Shown here: piece after piece, positions 18,831-27,290 of the stretch | Layout of the letters: the number at the start of each line of letters is the position of its first letter | How positions within the stretch are numbered: position 1 is the first letter of the stretch | Source of the DNA: Rhodothermales bacterium | GTDB taxonomy: Bacteria > Bacteroidota > Rhodothermia > Rhodothermales > JANQRZ01 | DNA length: 64,000 nucleotides | NCBI GenBank assembly: GCA_028284265.1 | Contig: JANQRZ010000015.1 | Location: 40,146 to 104,145 of the forward strand | Direction of reading: 5' to 3' | Program-made: the position numbers and the translations under genes | The notes under the pieces: model-generated | What the model saw: the letters and a program-made list of their open reading frames with translations, nothing else | The model's database searches: none | What the model was told of the DNA's origin: nothing

Positions 18831-20108
18831 TTATTTCCGCAAGTAGGGGCGGAGCGCCTCCAGCGTCGGGGCGATGGGGGCAACGAAGGTTGGTCGATTG
18901 GTAAGGGCAGCCAGCGCGGGCGGCGTCTCGGGCGCGAAGCCGAGGGCACGCTCGACAGCCTCGGGAAACTTGGTCGGGTGGGCGGTGGACAGGACGATGG
19001 CAGGTGTGGTGTCACCCGTGGCTTGGCGGTAGCGTCGGACGCCTTCGAGGCCGACCGCGGTGTGCGGGTCGGCGAGGTAGCCCGTCGCCTCGTACACGGC
19101 ACGCATCGAGGCCAGTGTCTCGTCATCGGTGACACTGGTACCCCAAAGACGGTCGCGTAGCGTCTCACCGGGTAAGAGCGCCTGCAGCCGCTCGAAGTTG
19201 CTCGGCGCGCCGACGTCCATCGCGTTGGAGAGCGTGCGGACGGAGGCGGGGAAGTCGTCTGCCCCATAGTCGAGGTAGCGGGGGAAGAAGTCGTTGGCGT
19301 TGTGCGCGGCGATGAAGCGGCGAATGGGCAGCCCCGCTCGCGCTGCCATCACCCCGGCGGTGAGGTTGCCGAGGTTGCCGCTCGGCACGCATACCACCGC
19401 TTCGTCTAGATCGCTCTGTGCGAGCGCCCATGTGTAGTAGAGCATCTGTGGCAGCAGCCGCCCCACGTTGATCGAGTTGGCCGACGAGCGCCGCTCGCCC
19501 TCCGGCACCGGCTCGCCAAAGGCGGCCTTCACGAGCCGCTGGCAGTCGTCGAAGGTGCCTTCCACAGCGAGCGTCTGCACACCGGGACGCTCGACGATCA
19601 ACTGCCGCTCCTGTACCGGGCTGACCTGTCCCTTCGGATAGAGCAGGACGACGCGCACGCCCGGCTGTCCGGCGAACCCGTCGGCCACCGCGCTGCCCGT
19701 GTCACCGGAGGTAGCGACGAGAATGGTCAGCCGCTCACCGTGCAAGGCCTCGGCGGTGAGGCGCGCCATCGTGCGGGCACCGACATCTTTGAACGAGAGC
19801 GTCGGGCCGTGAAAGAGTTCGAGGACGTATAGATCGTCGCCCAAGGGGACCAGCGGGATCGGGAAATCGAGCGCGTCGGCGAGGAGCGGACGCAGCCTGT
19901 CTGGGGCGAAGTCGTCCGCGAGCCACGGATGGAGCACCTCGAAGGCGAGGTCCGGTAGAGACGCCGCGTCGCGCCAGTCGGAGGGAAGAGGAGGAATGCG
20001 GTCGGGGAGATACAGGCCGCCGTCGGGTGCGAGGCCGTTGAGGAGGGCCTCGGCGAAACCGACAGCGGGGCTGCTGTCGCGGGTGCTGATGTACTGGGGA
20101 GTCGTCAT
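18831..20108 (-). CDS. thrC: Threonine synthase
   Basis: About 425 residues from ATG 20108. The PLP-lysine motif FHGPTLSFKDVGARTMARL and the preceding LVPLGDDLYVLEL are intact; TSGDTGSAVADGFAGQPGV is the phosphate-binding loop, and SANSINVGRLLPQMLYY and VPSGNLGNLTAGVMAARAG are typical of the class II-like threonine synthases. It converts O-phosphohomoserine to threonine. The start codon overlaps the thrB stop as ATGA, which fixes the start against the longer open frame to 20156 and implies translational coupling. Last gene of the thrABC operon. Confidence 0.96.
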   Translation of the reverse strand: MTTPQYISTRDSSPAVGFAEALLNGLAPDGGLYLPDRIPPLPSDWRDAASLPDLAFEVLHPWLADDFAPDRLRPLLADALDFPIPLVPLGDDLYVLELFHGPTLSFKDVGARTMARLTAEALHGERLTILVATSGDTGSAVADGFAGQPGVRVVLLYPKGQVSPVQERQLIVERPGVQTLAVEGTFDDCQRLVKAAFGEPVPEGERRSSANSINVGRLLPQMLYYTWALAQSDLDEAVVCVPSGNLGNLTAGVMAARAGLPIRRFIAAHNANDFFPRYLDYGADDFPASVRTLSNAMDVGAPSNFERLQALLPGETLRDRLWGTSVTDDETLASMRAVYEATGYLADPHTAVGLEGVRRYRQATGDTTPAIVLSTAHPTKFPEAVERALGFAPETPPALAALTNRPTFVAPIAPTLEALRPYLRK

Positions 20109-21058
20109 GCAGAGTCGAGGAGGCAAACGCCTTCGAGGTCGAGGTCGAGGAGCCAATCGTCAGCTTCGATGCCGGACGCGAGGCAGGCCGTCTGCATCGC
20201 ATCGAGAACAGGTTGAGCGTCGCCGGTGTCGGAGAGGAAAGCAAACATCGCGGGGCCGGAGCCAGTCAGCGCGCACCCGACTGCGCCCGCGTCGAGGGCA
20301 GCCGTTCGGATGGCTTCGTAGGGTGGGACGAGTCGGGCGCGGAACGGCTCGGCGAGACGGTCGCGCATCAGGTAGCGCCCAACCGTTTTCCAGTCGCCTG
20401 CTCCCAAGGCGTGGAGTAGAAACGCGAGGTTGGCGGCTTGCGCACTCGCGTCACGCAGTGGGACCGTCTCTGGCAGAATCGCCCGCGCCTCGCGAGTGAG
20501 AACGGTGACGTGCGGAAGGACGAGCGGGATCGGTGGGAGCGTGGGGAGGTCGAGGCGGCGGTAGTCCGTTGGATCAGAAGGCGAGACGAGCACAAGGCCG
20601 CCGAGGAGCGAAGGCAGCACGTTGTCGCCGTGCTTAGCTCCTGCCGCGACGGACTCGCCTTCTAGGACCGCCGGAATCAGCGCTTCTTTGTCGAAGGGAG
20701 CGTCGAGCAGCGCGTTTGTGGCCCATGCTCCGGCTACGGCGCTCGCCGCTGACCCTCCGATGCCAGAGCCGAGTGGAATGCCTTTGTGGATAAGGAGATG
20801 CACACCGAAGTCGGCACTCGCCTGTTCGAGGACGACCTCGGCGGCACGTCCTGCTGTGTTCTTGCCGGGTGCTGTCGGGATCGAGGCATTGCCACCTACC
20901 ATCTCTACGGTGACACCAGACCGGTTCGTTCTCCATGCCTCGACACGGTCCCCGATGCCCTGCACGGCGAGACCGAGAGCGTCGAAGCCGGGGCCGAGGT
21001 TCGAGAGCGAGGCGGGGGCAAACGCGACGGCGTCGGGTGTACGGTCGGGCGCGCTCAT
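20105..21058 (-). CDS. thrB: Homoserine kinase
   Basis: A 317-residue GHMP kinase that makes O-phosphohomoserine. The N-terminal FAPASLSNLGPGFDALGLAV, the ATP-binding GHMP loop GIPLGSGIGGSAASAVAGAW and the C-terminal VGCALTGSGPAMFAF are all present. ATGA overlaps join it to thrA upstream (21055-21058) and thrC downstream (20105-20108), so the three proteins are probably made in fixed proportion from one transcript. Confidence 0.97.
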   Translation of the reverse strand: MSAPDRTPDAVAFAPASLSNLGPGFDALGLAVQGIGDRVEAWRTNRSGVTVEMVGGNASIPTAPGKNTAGRAAEVVLEQASADFGVHLLIHKGIPLGSGIGGSAASAVAGAWATNALLDAPFDKEALIPAVLEGESVAAGAKHGDNVLPSLLGGLVLVSPSDPTDYRRLDLPTLPPIPLVLPHVTVLTREARAILPETVPLRDASAQAANLAFLLHALGAGDWKTVGRYLMRDRLAEPFRARLVPPYEAIRTAALDAGAVGCALTGSGPAMFAFLSDTGDAQPVLDAMQTACLASGIEADDWLLDLDLEGVCLLDSA

Positions 21059-23532
21059 GGCATCAACTCGGCGGCTTTCACGAGGTCAGCGAGAAGACCA
21101 GCCGCCGTGACCTCTGGCCCGGCCCCCGGTCCCTGCACCACGAGCGGCGTCTCGCAGTATCTGTCTGACTGGATGAGGATGACGTTGTCTGTCCCGCGCT
21201 GGCCGCCAAACGGCGGTCCCGGTGGTGCGGCGTGGACGCCGACGCGCAGGCCGTTCTCGTCGATGCGCCCGACGTAATAGAGCCGGTGGCCTACGGCCTT
21301 CGCTTCTGCGATGCGTGCGGCCCAAGCCTCGTCCTGCTCGTTGAGCCGGGCCATGTATTCTTCCCGCGACACATCGCGCAGGGAATTCGGAACGAGGCTC
21401 TCGACCGTCACGTCCGCACGTTCAACGTTGCGACCGGTTTCCCGTGCTAGGATGAGCAGTTTGCGGGCTACGTCTTCCCCCGCGAGGTCGTCGCGCGGGT
21501 CGGGTTCGGTGTAGCCCTTTGCCTTCGCCTCGCGCACGGCCTCTGAGAAAGGTGCGCCTTCGGCGAGGCGGTTGAAGAGGAAGGCGAGCGTGCCGGAGAA
21601 GACTCCCTCGATGCTGGCAATCTGGTCGCCGGAGCGGAGCAGATCGCGGATGGTGAACACGACGGGGAGGCCCGCCATCACGGTTGTTTCGTAGTGGTAC
21701 GACACCTCGCGCCGCCGGGCCGCCGCGCGCAGCCGCTGGTAGTAGTCAAGGTCCAGCGTGTTTGCCTGTTTGTTGGGCGTGACGACGCCGACGCCGCTTT
21801 CCAATAGCTCGACGTAGCAGCGGGCGACGTCGGGTGAGGCCGTGGCGTCTACGAATAGGCGACGCTCCAGTCCACGTCCCGACAAGCGTTCGATGAATGC
21901 GTCGAGGTCAGCGGTGTCGCCGCTAGCTTCAAGGTCGTCGAGTGCCGTGTCGAGCGATAGCCCATCGGGGTTCCATTGCATCCGGCGTGAGTTCGAGAGG
22001 CCAACGAGGCGGAGGAGGATGCCGTGCTCGTTGAGCAGCCTTGGTGCGTACTCGGCGAGAATGTCGAGCAATGTTTTGCCGACCGTTCCTGTCCCGACCA
22101 CGGCGACATGGACGCGCGTGCGGCGGAGGGGAAAGGCTTCGTGCAACGCGCTGAGGGCTTGCTTCACCTGCTCGCCGAGGACGACGGCAGAGATGTTGGT
22201 TTCGGCGGCACCCTGTGCGATGGCGAGCACATTCACCCCGGCCCGTCCAAGTGTCGCAAAGAGGCGACCTGCCAGCCCCGGCTGGTGGCGCATCCCGTCG
22301 CCGACCGCCGAGACGATGGCGCAGTCCGGGAGCGCGTAGACATCGCGCACGTCTCCTCGCTCCATCGCTACGCTGAAGGCGGCACGGAGTGCCACGACCG
22401 CCGCGTCCGCGTCCGCGGCATCCACGACGAGGCAGATGCTCTGCTCGCTCGACGCTTGGGCCACCATCCTGACGTTGACGCCGGAGGCCGCCAGCGCATC
22501 GAAGGCGCGCGCTGCCGTGCCCGGCACGGCTAGCATTCCTGCTCCCTCCACCATGACGACCGCCACGTTTGGAATCGAGGAGATCGCTTTGACGCGGAGG
22601 TCCACCGCGTCCGTCTCAGCCGAGATGAGCGTGCCTTCGGCTTCCGGCTCCATCGTGCTCTTGATGACGAGCGGGATATCACGACGTTCGACGGGTCGCA
22701 TCGTGCGCGGGTGAAGCACATGCGCACCAAAGTAGGCGAGTTCGGCGGCTTCGCGATACGAGAGACGGGAGAGTGGCACGGCTTCGGGGACGAGGCGCGG
22801 GTCGGCGGAGTAAACACCTGCTACATCGGTCCAGATGGTGCAGCGCTTGGCACCGAGAGCGCCAGCGAGAATCGTTGCCGTGTAGTCAGAGCCTGAGCGT
22901 CCGAGCGTCGTCGACACGCCGTTGGCCGTCGCACCGATGAAGCCGGTGACGATGGCGACGTGATCGGCGGGCAAGGCCTCGAAAGCCTCGCGGATGCGTT
23001 GATCGGTTACTGCGAAGTCGACCCGCGCATTGCCGAACGTGTCGTCGGTGCGGATAAAGGCGTCTGCTTCGAGAGCTACGGCGGCGTGCCCAGCAGCGCG
23101 GAAGGCTGCAGCAATGAGCGGGGCCGAGAGCCGCTCACCCATGCCGAGTACGGCGTCGCGCGTGCGCGGCGTGCACTCACGGAGGAGGTAGACGCCGTCG
23201 AGCAGTTCACCGAGAGCCTCGAAGTGTCCAGCCAGCCGGGTGCGAACCGTATCGTGCTCGTGCGATGCGACGATTTCGGACAGCACGCCCTCATGGCGGT
23301 CTCGGAGAGCGGCCAGTACGTCACGATGCGTGCTTCTCCGCTCCAGTGCGTCGTCCAAGGCACGGATCAGGTCGTTGGTTACTCCGCCCAGAGCCGAGAC
23401 GACGACGATGTGTCGGCCCACGGCTCCATCGGAGTAGACAAGGGGCGGAAGGGATCGGATGCGATCAACTGTAGCAACGGATGTGCCTCCAAACTTGGAG
23501 ACGTAGACGGGCAGGATGGAGGGCGAAGTCAA
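21055..23532 (-). CDS. thrA: Bifunctional aspartate kinase / homoserine dehydrogenase
   Basis: An 825-residue fusion. Residues about 8-290 form the aspartokinase (VSKFGGTSVATVDRI, GFIGATANGVSTTLGRSGSD), about 310-460 are paired ACT regulatory segments (VAVVMVEGAGMLAVPGTAARA, VNVLAIAQGAAETNISAVV), and 465-825 the homoserine dehydrogenase (VHVAVVGTGTVGKTLLDIL, GVVTPNKQAN, KAKGYTEPDPRDDLAGEDVA). It catalyses the first and third steps from aspartate to threonine and, by analogy with ThrA, should be threonine-sensitive. The only available start is TTG at 23532, since an in-frame stop lies about 16 codons upstream and no ATG or GTG intervenes. I saw no threonine-rich leader peptide in the 115 bases between it and the tRNA gene. 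Confidence 0.95.
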   Translation of the reverse strand: MTSPSILPVYVSKFGGTSVATVDRIRSLPPLVYSDGAVGRHIVVVSALGGVTNDLIRALDDALERRSTHRDVLAALRDRHEGVLSEIVASHEHDTVRTRLAGHFEALGELLDGVYLLRECTPRTRDAVLGMGERLSAPLIAAAFRAAGHAAVALEADAFIRTDDTFGNARVDFAVTDQRIREAFEALPADHVAIVTGFIGATANGVSTTLGRSGSDYTATILAGALGAKRCTIWTDVAGVYSADPRLVPEAVPLSRLSYREAAELAYFGAHVLHPRTMRPVERRDIPLVIKSTMEPEAEGTLISAETDAVDLRVKAISSIPNVAVVMVEGAGMLAVPGTAARAFDALAASGVNVRMVAQASSEQSICLVVDAADADAAVVALRAAFSVAMERGDVRDVYALPDCAIVSAVGDGMRHQPGLAGRLFATLGRAGVNVLAIAQGAAETNISAVVLGEQVKQALSALHEAFPLRRTRVHVAVVGTGTVGKTLLDILAEYAPRLLNEHGILLRLVGLSNSRRMQWNPDGLSLDTALDDLEASGDTADLDAFIERLSGRGLERRLFVDATASPDVARCYVELLESGVGVVTPNKQANTLDLDYYQRLRAAARRREVSYHYETTVMAGLPVVFTIRDLLRSGDQIASIEGVFSGTLAFLFNRLAEGAPFSEAVREAKAKGYTEPDPRDDLAGEDVARKLLILARETGRNVERADVTVESLVPNSLRDVSREEYMARLNEQDEAWAARIAEAKAVGHRLYYVGRIDENGLRVGVHAAPPGPPFGGQRGTDNVILIQSDRYCETPLVVQGPGAGPEVTAAGLLADLVKAAELMP

Positions 23533-23647
23533 GGCTGTTCGCGTGATAGGGTGAAAAGAGAAGGGAAGCTAGTACAAATAGAGCACCGCCATGCAGCCCG
23601 TCGGCGCTATCCATGTCGCTCGGTGAAACGGCCTATCTTGCTATTCC

Positions 23648-23720
23648 GCCCTCGTAGCTCAGGGGATAGAGCGTCGGTTTCCTAAACCGCAGGTCGCAGG
23701 TTCGATTCCTGCCGAGGGCA
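23648..23720 (+). tRNA. tRNA-Arg (anticodon CCU)
   Basis: A complete 73-base cloverleaf read by eye: acceptor stem GCCCTCG with CGAGGGC plus discriminator A, D stem GCTC/GAGC, anticodon loop TTCCTAA, T stem GCAGG/CCTGC with loop TTCGATT. Anticodon CCT decodes AGG. The outermost anticodon-stem pair (T27-C43) is unpaired; everything else pairs. CCA is not encoded. It is the only RNA gene I found. Confidence 0.97.
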
Positions 23721-24008
23721 CGTTGTGGAGATGTATTAAGTTGATTCCGTCTTTAGATACGTTAGTTTGACGGGAATAGGCTTTGGCCTCGTAACGCTAG
23801 GCAGCCAATAATTCGAGGGAACGTGCTTGCCCCCCTCCACGCGGTAAAGGGGCGATTTCGTAGAGGCGATTAAGGGAACAGTCGCTGGCCTGTACGGGCC
23901 ATCAGGCGCGATCGACTGCCGTGTGCATCGGTCTCCACCACCACTCTGGCCCATGCTTGGGTCTCCGGGAGCGTCCGCCTACCGCTCAGGCAACCCCACC
24001 ATGAATTG

Positions 24009-25259
24009 ATGCGTCTTCCCCTTTTTGCTATTGCTCTTCTGTTACTATTCATTGCTGGGTGTGACTCTCAAGTACCTGTAAGCTCTGGCTCGCCAGAGGC
24101 GCGGGGTCTTGAGGGGGTTCCTCATACTCCCTTCAGTAGTACCTCATCATGGCAGTGGATCGGCCCTGCAGAGGTGCATCCAAAGCCGGGTACGATAGAC
24201 GATATCGGGCTACGCTGCCGCGATGGGAGCGCGACAGGCTTCTCCTACCGACCGGGGACTCGACCCTATCTGCTTCTCTTCCTGCGCGGCGGTGGAGCGT
24301 GCCAAGACGAGGCGTCGTGTCTCGAAGCCAATCGAGATCGGGCCGATATGAGTGAGTTCCAAGACTCGTTCATCGCCACCGGGCGCGATGAGAACGGCGT
24401 CTTCTCGATGACGAACCCCAACAACCCTTTCCGGGACTGGCATATCATCGTCGCGCCGTACTGTACAGGGGATGTCCACTGCGGAAGCAATGCGAAGGGT
24501 GTCATTCCGGGGGGCAAGCTTGGAACACAGATGTTTGTCGGGTTTGATAACGTCTCGATCATCGCCCGCTACGCGGCGTCGATACTGGATGTGGAAGGGG
24601 TGGTGTTGGCTGGGACGAGTGCGGGTGGCTATGGGGCCGTCGGGAACTGGGCGCAGGTGCAGGAAACGTTCGGTGATATACCCGTGGATATGCTCTCGGA
24701 TGCTGCCCCTATCCATCCGAGCAACCGGGTTATGACAGAGTCGCTCGAGCATCACTGGCGCACGATGTGGGGCATGGACCAGATCGTGCCAGAGGACTGT
24801 CTGGAATGCAAGCAGAAGGGAGAGGATGGCAAGGAAGTCGGGCTGGAGCATGTGCTCGCCTATCAGGCGCGCCGGAATCCCGACCGTGTTTTTGCCGTCA
24901 TCAGTTCAACAGGGGACTGTACGATGCGAGGGTTCCATCGCTTACGCAATCCCTATGGTGCGCGCATTGACGCCGAATGCTGGGGAACCGAGCGGGCTAG
25001 GATATTGAACGTCTCGCGGACCGACTATCGCAACAGTGTCTACCATCTACGCGATAACACCTACGCCGACCTGCCGAATGTGGCGATGTTTATTCCCGAC
25101 AACGTAGACCATGGCCATCTACCGAACCGATACTTCTACCAGCGCTCTGCTGGCGGCGTCATGCTGTATGATTGGCTCTCCGATCTCACGGAAGGCGACG
25201 TCTACACGACCTATGACGAGCCAGAAGCACCTACCGAGGTGTGGACGGTAGGAGGCTAG
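24009..25259 (+). CDS. Pectinacetylesterase/Notum-like lipoprotein
   Basis: About 416 residues from ATG 24009. N-terminus is a lipoprotein signal (LFAIALLLLFIAGCDS, lipidated Cys near residue 18). The body resembles the pectin acetylesterase family of alpha/beta hydrolases: LLLFLRGGGACQDEASC (oxyanion region), the nucleophile elbow AGTSAGGYGAVGNW (GxSxGG), and paired cysteines. A C-terminal DNVDHGHLPNR may hold the catalytic His. Homologues remove acetyl groups from polysaccharides or acyl groups from proteins; the natural substrate here is unknown. Base composition appears less GC-rich than the neighbours and it is 288 bases from a tRNA gene; that gap holds no gene I can see. Confidence 0.82.
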   Translation: MRLPLFAIALLLLFIAGCDSQVPVSSGSPEARGLEGVPHTPFSSTSSWQWIGPAEVHPKPGTIDDIGLRCRDGSATGFSYRPGTRPYLLLFLRGGGACQDEASCLEANRDRADMSEFQDSFIATGRDENGVFSMTNPNNPFRDWHIIVAPYCTGDVHCGSNAKGVIPGGKLGTQMFVGFDNVSIIARYAASILDVEGVVLAGTSAGGYGAVGNWAQVQETFGDIPVDMLSDAAPIHPSNRVMTESLEHHWRTMWGMDQIVPEDCLECKQKGEDGKEVGLEHVLAYQARRNPDRVFAVISSTGDCTMRGFHRLRNPYGARIDAECWGTERARILNVSRTDYRNSVYHLRDNTYADLPNVAMFIPDNVDHGHLPNRYFYQRSAGGVMLYDWLSDLTEGDVYTTYDEPEAPTEVWTVGG

Positions 25260-25298
25260 ATATACGGGGCTTAGCGCTAAAGTAGGAGGTTTGTTTGC

Positions 25299-26291
25299 TT
25301 AGGGGTGGTCGGCAAAGACGGCTTTGGTGAGGTGCATCGCCACAAGGACGTGGGGGACATCCACCACCTCGGCGATCTTGAGGTCGCCCGCGAGTGAGAC
25401 GAGGGCGTAGGCGTCGTAGCGGTCAAGTCCGTGCGTCTCGACCAAGTAGTCAATCATGTAGCGCGTGGCCTTCTGGGCGGCTTCGTCGAGGGTTTCGGCG
25501 AAGGCAGTGACGGCGTAGTAGGCGTCGGTCTCGTACTCTGGCTCGGGGATGGACCGGCCGCCCTTGACCACGTTCACCTCATACACGATTCGCATGGGCG
25601 CTTCGATGGCGGTGCCGCAGACCTCGCCTGCGCCCTGTGCTGCGTGCGCGTCGCCAATCGAGAACAGCGCACCCTCGACGAATATGGGGAAGTAGACCGT
25701 GGTTCCTTCGACGAGGTGTGGGTCGTCCATGTTGCCGCCGTTGGCACGGGGCGGAATCGTCGAGAGCATCTCGTCGGTGGCCGGGGCGACGCCCATCACG
25801 CCGGGGAAGGGAGCGAGGGGAACAGAGATGTCATCGCTGAAGCGGGCGACGGTCTGCCCCTCCTCGAAGGTGAACGTCTTGAGGTACGGCTCGGGAAATT
25901 CGTCGGCGAGGAAGCCGAAGCCGGGGACGACGGCGGTCCATCCGTAAGCCCCTAGCTCGATCTCATGGAGTGTGACGGCCAGCACGTCGCCCGGCATCGC
26001 GCCCTCAACGTAGACGGGGCCGGTGAGCGGGTGGATCGGGTCGAAGTCGAGCGAGATAACATCTTCGACCGTGGAGCTTGCCGTGATCTGCTCGTCGGAT
26101 GCTTCCTCGGTATAGGCTTCGATGACCGCCCCCGAAGGAACCGACAGGACCGGTGGGATTGCGCTACTGAACCGATTGTGAGTTTGGTCTTTTGTCAGGC
26201 GGTATTCCGGTGCGGGTGTGTCTTGAGCACGAGCGGGTGCGATAGAAAGAAGGCCAACGAGAAGAGTGAGTCCGAGCCGGAAGAGGGGCAT
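25299..26291 (-). CDS. Exported acetamidase/formamidase family protein
   Basis: About 330 residues from ATG 26291, chosen because a signal peptide follows directly (MPLFRLGLTLLVGLLSIAPARAQ), whereas the open frame to 26354 adds residues unlike a leader. Body matches FmdA/AmdA amidohydrolases: PGDVLAVTLHEIELGAYGWTA, PFPGVMGVAPATDEMLSTIPP, RANGGNMDDPHLVEGTTVYFP and FSIGDAHAAQGAGEVCGTAIE, the last with the metal-binding DxHxxQGxGE. Members hydrolyse short-chain amides such as formamide; the secreted form is common in Bacteroidota and its substrate is not known. Confidence 0.9.
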   Translation of the reverse strand: MPLFRLGLTLLVGLLSIAPARAQDTPAPEYRLTKDQTHNRFSSAIPPVLSVPSGAVIEAYTEEASDEQITASSTVEDVISLDFDPIHPLTGPVYVEGAMPGDVLAVTLHEIELGAYGWTAVVPGFGFLADEFPEPYLKTFTFEEGQTVARFSDDISVPLAPFPGVMGVAPATDEMLSTIPPRANGGNMDDPHLVEGTTVYFPIFVEGALFSIGDAHAAQGAGEVCGTAIEAPMRIVYEVNVVKGGRSIPEPEYETDAYYAVTAFAETLDEAAQKATRYMIDYLVETHGLDRYDAYALVSLAGDLKIAEVVDVPHVLVAMHLTKAVFADHP

Positions 26292-26496
26292 AGCTTTGTG
26301 GTTTGATAGGGGATCAATAAGATCGCTCTGCAAGAGGAATTGATGGAGCTTCACTAGCGCCCGCTTGCTAACGCTAGTACTTTAAAAAGTATCGGTGGCT
26401 TGGCTCGGCTGCCGGTGGCAGGTCAGGCAACGATTTAGCTCAAGGAATGCCCTGCCGATTTCTGATACGCCTAGACTCTGAAAACCCACGCTTCCC

Positions 26497-27165
26497 ATGC
26501 TCTGGCTCCGCGATCTGCTCATCGTCTTGTTCTTGGGGTACATCTACTACCTCGGGCAGATTACCATTCACAACTGCGTACACTACACGCTCTTCAAGCG
26601 GAAGCAGTGGAACAAGGTCGTCGGCTACGTGCTGTGCTCGATCCAGCTCACGCACTTTGAGGGATGGCGCATCGCGCACATGATGCACCACAAGCACACC
26701 AATACCGAGCGTGACCCGCACCGCGTGGACCGGCACCTCCTGCCGTACCTCGCCACGCACTATTTCCGCGTGTCAAAGTCGGTGTGGGAGCCTAGGCTTT
26801 ACGCGCTCGCTGTGCTGCCGCCGATTCTTATTGCTGTTGCTGTTATTGCATCGCAAGCCTCGGTAGGGGAGCCGCTGCGTGGCGTTCGCTGGGTCAGTAT
26901 GTACTGGCTGCTACCGCTCATCATCAGCCACCTCCTCGTGGCGCACTTCAACTTCATCACGCACGCCGAGATGCCCTATGGGCGGGGGCACGATACCCGG
27001 AGTTTCAACGACGGCATTTGGCGCGTCATTAACTTTTTTACGTTCAACTTCTATCTGCACGCGGAGCACCACTTTGCGCCGGGCGATGCCATCCCCAAGT
27101 TCGACCCGAGGTTCCACAAGCCGCTGGACGATGCCTCTGAGGCGGTGGGGCACCGCGAGGCGTAA
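26497..27165 (+). CDS. Short fatty-acid desaturase family membrane protein
   Basis: A 222-residue integral membrane di-iron protein with all three histidine boxes: HNCVH (about 25-29), HMMHHKH (about 61-67) and HAEHHF (about 189-194), plus an extra His in VAHFNFITHAE. At least four hydrophobic segments lie between. The family introduces double bonds or hydroxyl/keto groups in lipids or carotenoids. The length is closer to CrtW-like carotenoid ketolases than to acyl-lipid desaturases, but the box spacing does not settle which, so substrate is left open. It stands alone, terminated by a strong bidirectional hairpin. Confidence 0.8.
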   Translation: MLWLRDLLIVLFLGYIYYLGQITIHNCVHYTLFKRKQWNKVVGYVLCSIQLTHFEGWRIAHMMHHKHTNTERDPHRVDRHLLPYLATHYFRVSKSVWEPRLYALAVLPPILIAVAVIASQASVGEPLRGVRWVSMYWLLPLIISHLLVAHFNFITHAEMPYGRGHDTRSFNDGIWRVINFFTFNFYLHAEHHFAPGDAIPKFDPRFHKPLDDASEAVGHREA

Positions 27166-27225
27166 GTGAGGTCAACACGACCAGTAGGCCACGAAGCCTT
27201 GTTTCAAAGTGACCGTTTCAGAAAA

Positions 27226-27265
27226 AAAGAGCGCCCCGGCCTGACCTCAGGCCGGGGCGCTCTTT
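27226..27265. terminator. Bidirectional intrinsic terminator
   Basis: Perfect inverted repeat with 19-base arms (27226-27244 and 27247-27265) around a two-base centre. The GC-rich core GCGCCCCGGCCTGA is flanked by A-rich sequence on the left and T-rich on the right, so it can work on both strands. It separates the desaturase gene (plus strand) from the convergent T9SS cargo gene. Confidence 0.95.
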
Positions 27266-27290
27266 CTGGATCGAAATCCAGAGGATGAAC

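Noticed and set aside
23648..25259. Integrative element at tRNA-Arg
   Set aside because: No integrase, excisionase or visible repeat of the tRNA end; only one gene of unusual composition.
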